DNA of 64,000 nucleotides from Pseudoalteromonas sp. UG3-2 (GCF_037120705.1 NZ_JAWLJU010000001.1:682001-746000), one strand, 5' to 3'. Shown: positions 17,685 through 26,922, counted from the first letter of the stretch. Translations and numbers: made by a program. Notes: generated from the letters alone by a model not told the origin.

Positions 17685-19052
17685 ATGAACTTCTTAAAAA
17701 AATTCACTAAGACAGCAATTATTGCAACAACATTCACACTGTCAGCCAATGCCTTTGCGGAGCAAGCACTGGATTTAGACTCACTATTAAAAACGCTCGA
17801 ACAAGGTCAAGCAGCACAAAGTGCTCAAAACCAACAACGTGAAGCGGAGTTTAAGGCGAAGCAAGATCAACAAATGCAAATGCTTAATCAACTGACAGTC
17901 GAGCGTAATGAGGCATTAGCGCGCTCTGAACGGTTAGAGACTTCGTTTGAAGAAAATGAAATTAAGCTCGCCAACTTGAGTGATACCCTAAGTCGCCGTA
18001 TGGGGACATTAAAAGAGCTATTCGGTGTGTTACAGCAAGTTGCCGGTGACAGCTCGAATAAGTTTGCCACCTCAGTGGTGTCGGCAGAAATTAACGGCCG
18101 TGACGACTACATGAATGAGTTGGCGAAGAAAATGGGTTCTACTTCTCGCCTTGCTTCCATCGAAGACATCGAAAAAGTATGGTTCGAGATGCAACGTGAA
18201 ATGACTGAGCAGGGCAAAGTGTCACGCTTTAACACTGAGGTCATCGTTGCAGGTGGCGAAAAGCAAAGCAAAGAAGTCGTTCGTGTCGGTGCTTTTAACC
18301 TTATCTCTGATGGTAAATACCTCACATACAACAATGAGACAGAAACACTGTCTGAGTTAACGCGTCAGCCATCGTCACGATTTACAGCTACGGCGGCGGA
18401 CTTACAAGATGCCAACAGCGGTGTCGTTGATTTTGCACTCGACCCCACCGGTGGTTCTATTCTGGGCTTATTAGTGCAAGCACCTAATACCGAGGAGCAG
18501 GTCCATCAAGGTGGTGCTGTTGGTTACGTGATTCTAGGTGTGGGTTTACTGGCATTACTTATCGCACTGGAGCGTTTTGTTTCATTGATGCTGATGGGCG
18601 CGAAAATCAAACGTCAATTAAAAGAAACCACGCCACGTGATGACAACCCGCTGGGTCGCGTAATGAAAGTCAAAGAGCAATACCCAGATGTTGCTTACGA
18701 CACCCTTGAGCTGAAGTTAAGTGAAGCCATCTTACGTGAAATGCCAAAAATTACTCGTAACTTAACGCTTATCAAGATTATTTCTGTGGTCGCACCGCTG
18801 CTTGGTCTACTGGGTACGGTAACGGGTATGATTAATACCTTCCAAGCAATTACCCTGTTTGGTACTGGTGATCCAAAATTAATGGCTGGTGGTATCTCGC
18901 AAGCACTTGTCACAACAGTACTGGGCTTGGTTGTCGCTATTCCAACGGTGTTCTTATACACCTTGCTTAATACACGTTCAAAGAACTTATTACTTATCTT
19001 ACAAGAGCAAAGCGCTGGCATTATTGCTGAGCGAAGCGAGAAAGGAGCGTAA
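17685..19052 (+). CDS. long ExbB/TolQ-family proton-channel protein (TtpC-like)
   Basis: MotA/TolQ/ExbB family protein of 455 aa, about twice the length of ordinary ExbB. It has a cleavable signal peptide (25 residues, ending ANAFA), a periplasmic Gln-rich coiled coil (about 35-110), a further periplasmic domain to about 275, and the C-terminal ExbB core with three membrane helices (GYVILGVGLLALLIALERFV, then APLLGLLGTVTGMINTF and TTVLGLVVAIPTVFLYTLL). This is the layout of TtpC, needed with TonB2-ExbB2-ExbD2 for iron-siderophore uptake in Vibrio. It likely links the inner-membrane motor to periplasmic partners such as the DUF3450 protein. It is followed by the next GTG start after 2 bp. Confidence 0.9.
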   Translation: MNFLKKFTKTAIIATTFTLSANAFAEQALDLDSLLKTLEQGQAAQSAQNQQREAEFKAKQDQQMQMLNQLTVERNEALARSERLETSFEENEIKLANLSDTLSRRMGTLKELFGVLQQVAGDSSNKFATSVVSAEINGRDDYMNELAKKMGSTSRLASIEDIEKVWFEMQREMTEQGKVSRFNTEVIVAGGEKQSKEVVRVGAFNLISDGKYLTYNNETETLSELTRQPSSRFTATAADLQDANSGVVDFALDPTGGSILGLLVQAPNTEEQVHQGGAVGYVILGVGLLALLIALERFVSLMLMGAKIKRQLKETTPRDDNPLGRVMKVKEQYPDVAYDTLELKLSEAILREMPKITRNLTLIKIISVVAPLLGLLGTVTGMINTFQAITLFGTGDPKLMAGGISQALVTTVLGLVVAIPTVFLYTLLNTRSKNLLLILQEQSAGIIAERSEKGA

Positions 19053-19054
19053 TC

Positions 19055-19582
19055 GTGGTTATATTGCTTGATGCAATTAACGCTTTACGTGAGTTCCTTG
19101 ATACGGGTGGCCAGGTTCTCCTGGTCATCGGTTTCGTCACCTTCGCTATGTGGTTACTGATTTTAGAACGCTTTATGTATGTGTTTGGACGCTACAGAAG
19201 CTACAAAAAAGAAGTACTACACACTTGGAATTCACGAGCAGAGCGCAATAGTTGGAACGCCGAGCAGATCAGACAAGCGATGATCTCACGCGTTGGTATT
19301 AACTTACACGCCAACCTCTCATACATCAACGTGATGGTGGCACTGTGTCCGTTACTTGGACTGCTAGGAACGGTAACAGGCATGATTGAAGTGTTTAACG
19401 TCATGGCCATTACAGGCTCTGGCAGTGCACGTTCGATGGCATCAGGGGTATCCAAGGCAACCATCCCCACCATGGCCGGTATGGTTGGCGCGTTATCAGG
19501 GGTATTCGCTTCGACCTACTTACAGCGTAAAGCCAAGCGTGAAGTTGAATTGTTAGAAGATAAATTGCTACTAGACCATTAA
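19055..19582 (+). CDS. exbB: ExbB-type proton-channel protein (ExbB2-like)
   Basis: Short ExbB/TolQ-family subunit, 175 aa, of the proton-driven motor powering TonB. Three membrane helices: VLLVIGFVTFAMWLLILERF near the N-terminus, then VALCPLLGLLGTVTGMIEVF and the TIPTMAGMVGALSGVFAST segment. The GTG start at 19055 follows AAAGGAG at 6 bp. It directly follows the long ExbB paralogue, so the operon encodes two different ExbB-type subunits. Confidence 0.92.
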   Translation: MVILLDAINALREFLDTGGQVLLVIGFVTFAMWLLILERFMYVFGRYRSYKKEVLHTWNSRAERNSWNAEQIRQAMISRVGINLHANLSYINVMVALCPLLGLLGTVTGMIEVFNVMAITGSGSARSMASGVSKATIPTMAGMVGALSGVFASTYLQRKAKREVELLEDKLLLDH

Positions 19583-19602
19583 GGGCTAGTGAGGAAAGTA
19601 TT

Positions 19603-20013
19603 ATGAGAGCTCCATTAGCAAAAGTATTCCAAGAAGAAGAGTCTGAAGAAATTAACATGACACCCATGTTGGACGTTGTCTTTATCATGCTTATCTTCTT
19701 TATCGTTACCGCATCATTTGTAAAAGAAGCGGGTATCGACGTAAACCGCCCAGAAGCAGCAACGGCGGTTAAAAAGCAAAGAGCCAATATTTTGGTGGCA
19801 ATCTCCGATAGCGGTGAAATCTGGATCAATAAACGCCAGGTAGATATTCGTGCTGTACAGGCCAACATAGAACGCCTTAAAGCCGAAAACCCTCAGGGCA
19901 GTGTGGTTATCCAAGCAGACAAAAAAGCCACCACAGACACCCTAATTAAAGTGATGGATGCATCACGTGCTGCCGGCGCGTTTGATGTTTCAATTGCAGC
20001 ACAGGAGTCATAA
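19603..20013 (+). CDS. exbD: ExbD-type biopolymer transport protein (ExbD2-like)
   Basis: Partner of ExbB in the TonB motor, 136 aa. One N-terminal membrane helix holds the essential aspartate (Asp24 in NMTPMLDVVFIMLIFFIV) that carries protons. The rest is the periplasmic ExbD domain (WINKRQVDIRAVQANIERL, VVIQADKKATTDTLIKVMD). It ends 7 bp before the tonB start. Confidence 0.95.
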   Translation: MRAPLAKVFQEEESEEINMTPMLDVVFIMLIFFIVTASFVKEAGIDVNRPEAATAVKKQRANILVAISDSGEIWINKRQVDIRAVQANIERLKAENPQGSVVIQADKKATTDTLIKVMDASRAAGAFDVSIAAQES

Positions 20014-20020
20014 GACAGCC

Positions 20021-20626
20021 ATGCGTTACTTAATTTCATTAGTAATTGCAGGTGTCGTCACCTTCTTTCTTTTCTTGGGTATGCAGGCGCTTATCCAAGG
20101 AGGGGAAGGGGCAATGACGGAGCCTGTAAAGGGTCAAGTGCTTGACTTTGTACGTCTCAAAAAAGAAGAGACGGTGGAAAAGAAAGAGCGAAAACCGCAA
20201 AAGCCACCTAAGCCTAAGGATCCACCACCACCGATGGACGCACCGCAAACGCAAAATAACAATCTAGATGCCGCTGCCGGTAACTTTGATTTTAGTGCCA
20301 ATGTTGAGGCGGATGTTGACTTGGCGGGTGGCTTAGCGCTGGAATCCAGTGATGGTGAGTACCTACCTATTGTTAAGGTAGCACCCGTTTACCCCAGAAG
20401 AGCACTTTCTCGCGGTATTGAAGGCTATGTCATTGTGGAGTTTGTTGTGACAAAAAATGGCACCGTAAGAAATCCTGTGGTGGTACGTGCTGAACCTGAG
20501 GCAATTTTTGATCAGGCCGCTTTAGATGCTGCACTTAAGTTCAAATATAAGCCGCGGGTAGTTAACGGCGAGCCGGTTGAAGTGGCCGGTGTACAAAACA
20601 AAATATCATTTCAGATTAATGGGTAA
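20021..20626 (+). CDS. tonB: TonB-family energy transducer (TonB2-like)
   Basis: Transmits motor energy to outer-membrane receptors. The 201-aa protein from ATG 20021 has an N-terminal signal anchor (ISLVIAGVVTFFLFLGMQALI), a Lys/Pro-rich spacer (RKPQKPPKPKDPPPPMDAP) shorter than in E. coli TonB, and the C-terminal TonB domain with PVYPRRALSRGIEGYVIVEF and FDQAALDAALKFKYKP. An in-frame start at 19958 lies inside exbD and is rejected. TonB2-type proteins with short spacers usually need TtpC to span the periplasm, and such a protein is encoded here. Confidence 0.93.
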   Translation: MRYLISLVIAGVVTFFLFLGMQALIQGGEGAMTEPVKGQVLDFVRLKKEETVEKKERKPQKPPKPKDPPPPMDAPQTQNNNLDAAAGNFDFSANVEADVDLAGGLALESSDGEYLPIVKVAPVYPRRALSRGIEGYVIVEFVVTKNGTVRNPVVVRAEPEAIFDQAALDAALKFKYKPRVVNGEPVEVAGVQNKISFQING

Positions 20627-20646
20627 ACACCATTAAGGACGCGATT

Positions 20647-21951
20647 ATGAATATAGCAACTAAATTAACGCTGGTATCTGCGTTATTTACAACAGGTTTA
20701 GCAGCGCCGAGCCTGCTTTCAATGTTACCCCAGATCAACGTATCTGTGGCCTACGCCGATACCAAAACAAAACGAGTGCCCGCACTTCGGGAAAAGGTAT
20801 ATAGCCAACTCGCTCGAGCACAAAAATTAGCAGACGAAGGACAAGTCGCTGAAGGTTTAGCCGCGCTTGATTCGGTAAAAGAGCGGGCATCGAGTATGAA
20901 CAGTTATGAAATCGCCATGATGCATAACTTTTATGGTTTTATTTATTACAATGAAAACAAGCTCGATAAAGCCATAGCTTCGTTTAAAGCGGTAATTAGC
21001 GAAGAAGCCATTCCAGAGTCTTTGCGGTTATCGACTACCTTTAGCTTGGCGCAACTTGCCATGGCTAATAATGATTTTCAAGCCACACTGGAGTTTTTAC
21101 AAAAATGGCAGGCGGTGAGTGAGCAAGCGCCCAAAGCAAACTTTTATTTGTTACGTGCACAAGCACAGTATCAATTAAAACAGTATCAAGATGCCATTAA
21201 AAATATTAATACGGCTATTAATTTAGCCGAAGCTGAAGGTAATACACCAAATGAAAATTGGCTGGTATTACAACGCGCAATATACTACTCGCTAAACCAG
21301 CCTAAAAATGTCGTTGCAGTGCTTGAGAAAATGGTAAAGCTGTACGACAAACCACAATATTGGATCCAACTAGGTGGTATGTATGGTGAAGTAGGCAGTG
21401 AAAAAGAGCAACTGGCCACCTTTGAGACCGCTTATCAACGAGGTTTTATTAAAACTAAATCTGACTTTATGCAGCTGGCGCAAGTTTATTTAATGAGCGG
21501 CTTACCTTTTAAAGCGGCACAAACATTAGATAAAGGCATTCAAGCGGGTGTGGTTGAAAACACAGCAAAGAACCTCACTTTTATCGCGGAAGCTTTTGTT
21601 CAGGCTCGAGAAGATGATAAATCCATTCCTTTTTTCATTGCCGCAGCGGATAAAGTAGATCATGGTAATTTAAATCAAAGGCTTGCTGAAATATACATCA
21701 ACACCGAACAGTACGCTGAAGCGGCAGATCAAGCACGAATGGCGTTAGAGAAAGGGGACTTAACCTTTGAGTCTAATGCTTATGTTGCCCTGGGTATGGC
21801 ACAATTTAATTTACAAAATTTTGATGCCTCTATACTGGCCTTTGAACAAGCAGAAAAACACAAAAAGTCAGAAAATTTAGCAAAGCAGTGGATTAAATAC
21901 GTTAAGCGAGAAAAAGTACACGCTGAGACGTTAAAACAAGCTTTACTATAA
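20647..21951 (+). CDS. TPR-repeat protein closing the TonB2-type operon
   Basis: A 434-aa tetratricopeptide protein with a hydrophobic N-terminus that may be a signal peptide (LTLVSALFTTGLAAPS), so probably periplasmic. Repeats with the Gly/Ala/Pro spacing of TPRs run from about 45 to 420, for example MHNFYGFIYYNENKLDKAI, YLLRAQAQYQLKQYQDAIK and AYVALGMAQFNLQNFDASI. It starts 20 bp after tonB and ends just before a strong terminator, so it is the sixth gene of the operon. A scaffold role in the TonB complex is plausible, but no specific function is known to me. Confidence 0.88.
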   Translation: MNIATKLTLVSALFTTGLAAPSLLSMLPQINVSVAYADTKTKRVPALREKVYSQLARAQKLADEGQVAEGLAALDSVKERASSMNSYEIAMMHNFYGFIYYNENKLDKAIASFKAVISEEAIPESLRLSTTFSLAQLAMANNDFQATLEFLQKWQAVSEQAPKANFYLLRAQAQYQLKQYQDAIKNINTAINLAEAEGNTPNENWLVLQRAIYYSLNQPKNVVAVLEKMVKLYDKPQYWIQLGGMYGEVGSEKEQLATFETAYQRGFIKTKSDFMQLAQVYLMSGLPFKAAQTLDKGIQAGVVENTAKNLTFIAEAFVQAREDDKSIPFFIAAADKVDHGNLNQRLAEIYINTEQYAEAADQARMALEKGDLTFESNAYVALGMAQFNLQNFDASILAFEQAEKHKKSENLAKQWIKYVKREKVHAETLKQALL

Positions 21952-21970
21952 AATTATAATCGCAACACCA

Positions 21971-21995
21971 AAGCCGCCTTCGGGCGGTTTTTTTA
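21971..21995 (+). terminator. rho-independent terminator of the TonB operon
   Basis: CCGCC TTCG GGCGG with flanking A/T pairs, followed by eight T. A UUCG tetraloop makes it very stable. Confidence 0.95.
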
Positions 21996-22147
21996 TTTAT
22001 AAACAAAATAAAAGTTCAATATTAAATATGAAACTTTGGTTACAACTATTTTATGTAATCTTGTCGTAATAAAACCCCTTTAATTTAGTCACATCAAATA
22101 AACACAGCAAATAATAACTTATTTTAAGTCTACTACTGGAGTTAGCA

Positions 22148-23833
22148 ATGGAACTAAAAAACCTCTTTAAAGTGTCTGCAATCGTCGCAGCAATGGCCCT
22201 TACTGGTTGTGGTGGTGATATCGAAGTAACACCGACTGTCAATGACAACAGTGTTAATAATTCAAACAACACAACAAACAACGAAGGCAACGGCAATACT
22301 GGCGGTGACACAGGCGGCGACACAGGTACAACTAACCCTTGTACAGCTCGCACAGTTGGCAGCACTGAGGTTCAAGGTCAATTCCAAGCACCACACTGTG
22401 TGTACAGCACAGAGTTTGCTTCTAAATCACTCGAAATTGAATCAGACATCACCTTCTCTGCACTGGAAAATGGTGGCGCACACGTATTCAAGGGTGCACT
22501 TCTAATCGGTAAAGACTGTAATACATCCACCGGTTGTACTATCGATGAGAACGGTCCAACGCTAACCATTGAGCCAGGTACTGTAATGGCATTCACATCA
22601 GGTGAATCAATCGTACGTATCGCACGTGGCGCTAAAATTGATGCCGTTGGTACTGCCGATGCTCCTATTCGCTTTACATCTGCAGCTGAATTTGAAGCGT
22701 TTGACCTAGCTGGTACTGGCGCTCAGTTTGCTGACTGGGGTGGCATCATGGTAAACGGCTTTGGTCTAACTAACGAATGTACTAATGCCGAGCGCGATGC
22801 TAACAACTGTAACTCGGATTCAGAAGGTATCACCAGCTACTATGGCGGCAACAATAACGCCGACAGCAGCGGTCAAATCAAATACGCTCACATCTGGTAT
22901 GCCGGTTCAGGTCCTCGTGATGGCGGTGCCGGTGACGACTTAAACTCATTGACGTTAAACGCAGTGGGTTCAGGTTCTAGCTTTGAATTCCTTCACATTC
23001 ACCAAGGCTTTGACGATGGCATCGAGTTCTTCGGTGGCGCAGCTTCAATCAAGAACATCGTAGTAACAGATACACAAGATGACGCGGTTGACGTAGATGC
23101 CGGTTGGCAAGGTAAAGGCCAGTTCATCTTGGTTAAACACGGCACTATCAAAACGAAACAAGACGTTACATACTCAGATGATGACGGCAACGCTCAGCTA
23201 ATTCCAGCAGGCACTGAAGGCTTCATGGGTAACAACGGTTTTGAAACCGATGGTGAAAAGAACGGTGGCGCAGATTATGACCAAGCACCAGCTTCTACTC
23301 TTAACTTCGCAAACGTGACGGTTCTAACTACAGACGGTTCATCTATCCGTGATAACAGCGCATCACAAGGTATGAAGTTCGACGATGCTATTCGCGGTAT
23401 GTACTACAACGCGCTAGTAGTAAAAGCAGAAGCTGCTAATGGCACTGAATGTCTAGAATTTAAAAACTCTGACAAAGACGAAGCGGCCAATGCCGAAGCG
23501 GATAACCTAAACTTTGCTAACTCAGTACTGGCTTGTGCTGCGAACTTCAAAAATGGTTCTGAAACATTACCTCAGGGCGAAGGCAAAGAAGAGTGGTTCC
23601 GTAACGACGGTTCTAACTTAATCCTAGGCGGTGCTGAAGACGTACTTGCCGCTGACGGCTTTGCAACTAACACCAGCTCAACTGCAATCACCATTGACGC
23701 TAACGACCTAAGCGCTCTTAACGATAATTTCTTCACCACGGTTGACTACATCGGCGCAGTGTCTGACCAGGACACTTCTTCAGAGTGGTATCAGTGGGCT
23801 AAGAAAGCAATCGACGCTTCAAACGCTGACTAA
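22148..23833 (+). CDS. predicted beta-helix lipoprotein paired with a TonB-dependent receptor
   Basis: A 561-aa lipoprotein: signal AIVAAMALTGC with lipid-accepting Cys21, no Asp at +2 (GlyGly), hence sorting to the outer membrane is expected. Residues about 35-62 are an Asn/Thr/Gly-rich linker. The rest has the short strands and stacked Asn/Gly turns of a right-handed parallel beta-helix: TLTIEPGTVMAF, GAKIDAVGTADAPIRFTSA, WGGIMVNGFGLTN, LNSLTLNAVGSGSSFEFLHI, DGIEFFGGAASIKNIVVTD, DDAVDVDAGWQGKGQF. Such folds bind or cleave carbohydrates or form surface scaffolds; no catalytic triad was recognised. GGAG lies 7 bp before the ATG. It lies between the TonB operon and a TonB-dependent receptor, so it may be the receptor's surface partner. 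The function is unknown. Confidence 0.82.
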   Translation: MELKNLFKVSAIVAAMALTGCGGDIEVTPTVNDNSVNNSNNTTNNEGNGNTGGDTGGDTGTTNPCTARTVGSTEVQGQFQAPHCVYSTEFASKSLEIESDITFSALENGGAHVFKGALLIGKDCNTSTGCTIDENGPTLTIEPGTVMAFTSGESIVRIARGAKIDAVGTADAPIRFTSAAEFEAFDLAGTGAQFADWGGIMVNGFGLTNECTNAERDANNCNSDSEGITSYYGGNNNADSSGQIKYAHIWYAGSGPRDGGAGDDLNSLTLNAVGSGSSFEFLHIHQGFDDGIEFFGGAASIKNIVVTDTQDDAVDVDAGWQGKGQFILVKHGTIKTKQDVTYSDDDGNAQLIPAGTEGFMGNNGFETDGEKNGGADYDQAPASTLNFANVTVLTTDGSSIRDNSASQGMKFDDAIRGMYYNALVVKAEAANGTECLEFKNSDKDEAANAEADNLNFANSVLACAANFKNGSETLPQGEGKEEWFRNDGSNLILGGAEDVLAADGFATNTSSTAITIDANDLSALNDNFFTTVDYIGAVSDQDTSSEWYQWAKKAIDASNAD

Positions 23834-23864
23834 TAATCGGTAGTAACGCCCGTTATTACCACTG

Positions 23865-23888
23865 AGGCGCAGTCGTTGCGCCTTTTTT
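23865..23888 (+). terminator. terminator between the lipoprotein and receptor genes
   Basis: AGGCGCA (23865-23871) and TGCGCCT (23877-23883) with loop GTCGT and a six-T tail. It lies only 23 bp before the receptor start and contains no room for a full promoter after it, so read-through probably sets a lipoprotein:receptor expression ratio. Confidence 0.8.
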
Positions 23889-23910
23889 ATGATTTTTGGC
23901 AGGATTGCAA

Positions 23911-26598
23911 ATGGATACTCAAATGAAATTTAAAAAAGTAGCTTTAGCGATAAGTGCGTCGCTAACAGTTGCGACTTCTATGCCTAGTATCGCAGAAGAA
24001 GAGCAAACTATCGAAGAAGTTGTTGCGGTAGGGACTCGATTGCAAGGTAGTGCTGCAGCCGTGATTGAAGAAAGAAAGAACCAAGCGTTTGTTGCCGATA
24101 TTTTAGGCGCAGAGCAACTTTCTCGCACCGGTGATAGTGATGCTGCTTCTGCTTTGCGTCGGGTAACAGGCCTGACCCTGGTAGATGGCAAGTTTATTTA
24201 TGTGCGTGGCTTAGGTGAGCGCTACTCCAGTGCGCGCTTAAACGGTGCGGCAGTGCCAAGCCCCGACTTGACTCGAAACGTTATTCCACTGGATATTTTC
24301 CCATCCAGTATCATTGAGAGTTTAGCGGTACAAAAAGCCTATTCTCCTTCAATGCCAGCAGCCTTTGGTGGCGGTAATATTGATATTCGCACCAAGTCGG
24401 TGCCGTCTGAGTTTACCGCAGGGATTGAAGTGGGGGTAGGCCAGAACTTTAATTCCGACGAAGGGTTTGTATACAGCGGCGCCGCCGAAGGCGTGCCACA
24501 GGTATTACAAGATGCGGTTATTAAGTATCGCGGTGATTTTCGCCTAGGTGAAATCGTTGCAAAGGACGGTATTACGGATACGGCCGACGCCACTCGCGCT
24601 GAACAAGCAGCCAGCATTGTTAAAGGCTTGGTTAAGTCACTGCCTCGTGATTTGAAAGTAGAGCAAGAATCCCTAGATCCAAACTTTGATGTTAAAGCCA
24701 ATATTGGCGACAGCTTCGACGAGCCTTGGCTTGGCGGTACGGTTGGCGTTATGGTGGCAGGGTCTTACGATAATGACTGGAAATACAGCGACCGTAAAAC
24801 CGGCGTGATTGACGATACCTTGTTAGAAGGGTGTACTACTACCCTTGAGAGCGCAGAAGACGCATCGGCATCATGCTATGTGACATTAAAAGAGTCTAAA
24901 GTCACCACTGAAACCGAGCGCATGAATGGCGTATTCAACTTGGGCTACAAGCTTGATATGCACAGCGTCACTTATTCTAAGATTTATCTTGAAGATAATG
25001 AGCGTGAATCGGATATCTCGGTACTACAAAGCCCTAACGGCAGTACCGTGCGCACCATTGCTGGTACTGGTGAAGCACAACGTAGCCATGAGTTCGATTA
25101 CGAAGAGCGCACGCTGAATATTGATCAAGTCATTGGTCAGCACACCTTCTTGGATTATTGGGGCTTAGGCATTGACTGGCAATACACCGAGTCAAAGGCT
25201 GAAACTGAAATCCCAACCGAAATCGACTACAAGTTTATCGACGGCTATGATGAGTCTGGTGCTTACCAAGATTCAATTGTTACTGGTGACGATAACCGAG
25301 TTTCGTATTCATTCACGGACATGGAAGATAACGTCAAGTCGTACAGTGGTAATGCCACTTTACCACTGACCTTCTCAGGAATTGAAGTAACACTGAAGGC
25401 CGGTTATGACTTTATGGACCGTGCTCGTGTCTACAACACCAGTAACTTTGTGGTGAACAATAACACCGGTATCCCAATTCCAATTAACTTTGATGCCAGC
25501 AACATTAATTCAATGACGGGCTATCTGAGTGATGAGTTTGTTGATAACAATAATTTCTTATTAACCTTCAACGAACCGCAAGCACCTGCTGCGGATGACT
25601 ACTTAGCGGCGCAAAAAATTGATGCCGGTTATGCTGAATTTGATATGTTCTTCGATAACACCTGGCGTGTAAGTGGCGGTATCCGCTATGAAGACTTTAA
25701 ACAAGTGTCTATCGGTACTTCAAGCTTGATCTTTGACCGCATAACCATGGAAACCATCTATGACCAAGATCGTATCCTTGCTGGTACGGTTAATGAAGAT
25801 GACTTCTATAATGCGCTGTCGTTCACATACTTGTCAGATGGTGATTATCAAATCCGCTTGGGTTATGGTGAAACCACGGTACGTCCTGACTTACGTGAGC
25901 TGGTTCCAGTGGCGTTCTACGATCCGCTTACCGATATTCGTACTTTCGGTGTCTCTGGCTTACAAAGCAGTGACCTGAAAAACTACGATGCTCGCTTCGA
26001 GTATTATATGGATAACGGTGACAACTTCTCGGTAGCCGCTTTCTATAAGGATATCACCGCGCCAATCGAAACCGTTTTACGTGTTGGTGATGAAGACTAC
26101 ACCGCCACCTTTGTTAACGGTGAAGAGGGCGAAGTGTATGGTATTGAGGCGGAATGGTTATACGACTTATCCTCCGTAGTCAGTGGCGTATTTACTTCAG
26201 GTAATATTACCTTAAGTGACTCTGAAGTGGCCATTGACCCTGCTAAGGCAGGTAACTTAACCAACCCAACCAAGCGTATGACCGGTCACTCAGAATACGT
26301 GGTTAACCTACAACTTAACTATGATTCTGCTGACGGCCAACACAGTGGCTCGTTGGTATACAATGTCTTTGGCGAGCGTATTTTGGCTTCCGGTATCGGC
26401 GGTCGTCAAGATGCCTTCGAACAGCCGTTCCATTCCTTAGATCTTGTGTACACTTGGTATCCTGACTTCAACTCGAAAGTGAAGTTCAAAATCAAAAACT
26501 TGTTAGATGAAGATCAGGAAGTCACTCAGTCAGACATTATAGTTCGACAAAAGGATGTGGGTACTGGCATTAGCGTAAGCTACAGTTACGAGTTCTAA
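23911..26598 (+). CDS. TonB-dependent outer-membrane receptor
   Basis: Outer-membrane active transporter of 895 aa. ATG 23911 with AGGA upstream is chosen over an in-frame TTG at 23896. A signal peptide ending near SMPSIA is followed by a TonB-box-like EEVVAVGTR, then the plug domain (AASALRRVTGLTLVDGKFIYVRG, LNGAAVPSPDLTRNVIPLDIFP, AFGGGNIDIRTKSVPSEF) and a beta-barrel ending in YSYEF with the terminal Phe required for assembly. No iron-siderophore signature was recognised, so the substrate is unknown. Its position behind the TonB operon and the lipoprotein suggests a dedicated uptake or surface system. Confidence 0.92.
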   Translation: MDTQMKFKKVALAISASLTVATSMPSIAEEEQTIEEVVAVGTRLQGSAAAVIEERKNQAFVADILGAEQLSRTGDSDAASALRRVTGLTLVDGKFIYVRGLGERYSSARLNGAAVPSPDLTRNVIPLDIFPSSIIESLAVQKAYSPSMPAAFGGGNIDIRTKSVPSEFTAGIEVGVGQNFNSDEGFVYSGAAEGVPQVLQDAVIKYRGDFRLGEIVAKDGITDTADATRAEQAASIVKGLVKSLPRDLKVEQESLDPNFDVKANIGDSFDEPWLGGTVGVMVAGSYDNDWKYSDRKTGVIDDTLLEGCTTTLESAEDASASCYVTLKESKVTTETERMNGVFNLGYKLDMHSVTYSKIYLEDNERESDISVLQSPNGSTVRTIAGTGEAQRSHEFDYEERTLNIDQVIGQHTFLDYWGLGIDWQYTESKAETEIPTEIDYKFIDGYDESGAYQDSIVTGDDNRVSYSFTDMEDNVKSYSGNATLPLTFSGIEVTLKAGYDFMDRARVYNTSNFVVNNNTGIPIPINFDASNINSMTGYLSDEFVDNNNFLLTFNEPQAPAADDYLAAQKIDAGYAEFDMFFDNTWRVSGGIRYEDFKQVSIGTSSLIFDRITMETIYDQDRILAGTVNEDDFYNALSFTYLSDGDYQIRLGYGETTVRPDLRELVPVAFYDPLTDIRTFGVSGLQSSDLKNYDARFEYYMDNGDNFSVAAFYKDITAPIETVLRVGDEDYTATFVNGEEGEVYGIEAEWLYDLSSVVSGVFTSGNITLSDSEVAIDPAKAGNLTNPTKRMTGHSEYVVNLQLNYDSADGQHSGSLVYNVFGERILASGIGGRQDAFEQPFHSLDLVYTWYPDFNSKVKFKIKNLLDEDQEVTQSDIIVRQKDVGTGISVSYSYEF

Positions 26599-26618
26599 TG
26601 AACAACTAAGCTTTAATC

Positions 26619-26646
26619 AAAGCCAAGGCCTGTCCTTGGCTTTTTT
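26619..26646 (+). terminator. rho-independent terminator of the receptor gene
   Basis: AAGCCAAGG (26620-26628) and CCTTGGCTT (26634-26642), loop CCTGT, followed by six T. Confidence 0.93.
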
Positions 26647-26740
26647 GTTTGAGATCAACTAGTGTTAAGTTTTTACGACAGTCATCATTTTTTCCTAGAC
26701 GTGCAGATGTAACTATGTGTATAGTTGCTATAATAAAATA

Positions 26741-26922
26741 TATTCAAATACTTCATTAAGTTACACAGATTTAAATGTCTGTGTCAGATACGCCTGCTAG
26801 GCTTTAGTTGATAAATATAAGAAAAATTTAGCCGTCATTGAACCGAGTTCTTTTAAACGCTAGGCGTTTAATTAGGACAACCTTTACATGTTGTATCCAA
26901 ACCCCGCTCTGCGGGGTTTTTT
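26741..26922 (+). ncRNA. candidate small RNA of about 180 nt
   Basis: The 437-bp gap before asd contains an extended -10 promoter, TGCTATAAT (26726-26734), without a clear -35, and 165 bp further a strong terminator: AAACCCCGC TCT GCGGGGTTT plus T tract (26899-26922). Between them no open frame with a ribosome binding site was seen, but three stems are present: ACACAGA/TCTGTGT (26763-26784), TAAACGC TAG GCGTTTA (26854-26870) and ACAAC/GTTGT just before the terminator. The terminator lies upstream of the MetJ box and the asd start, so the transcript would end before asd. It does not resemble 6S RNA or a lysine riboswitch as far as can be judged by eye. Alternatives: a non-functional remnant, or a leader that attenuates asd. 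Confidence 0.45.

Noticed and set aside
26741..26922. Lysine riboswitch or 6S RNA in the gap before asd
   Set aside because: The conserved core elements of the L box and the long bulged duplex of 6S RNA are not visible by eye; kept only as an unassigned candidate RNA.
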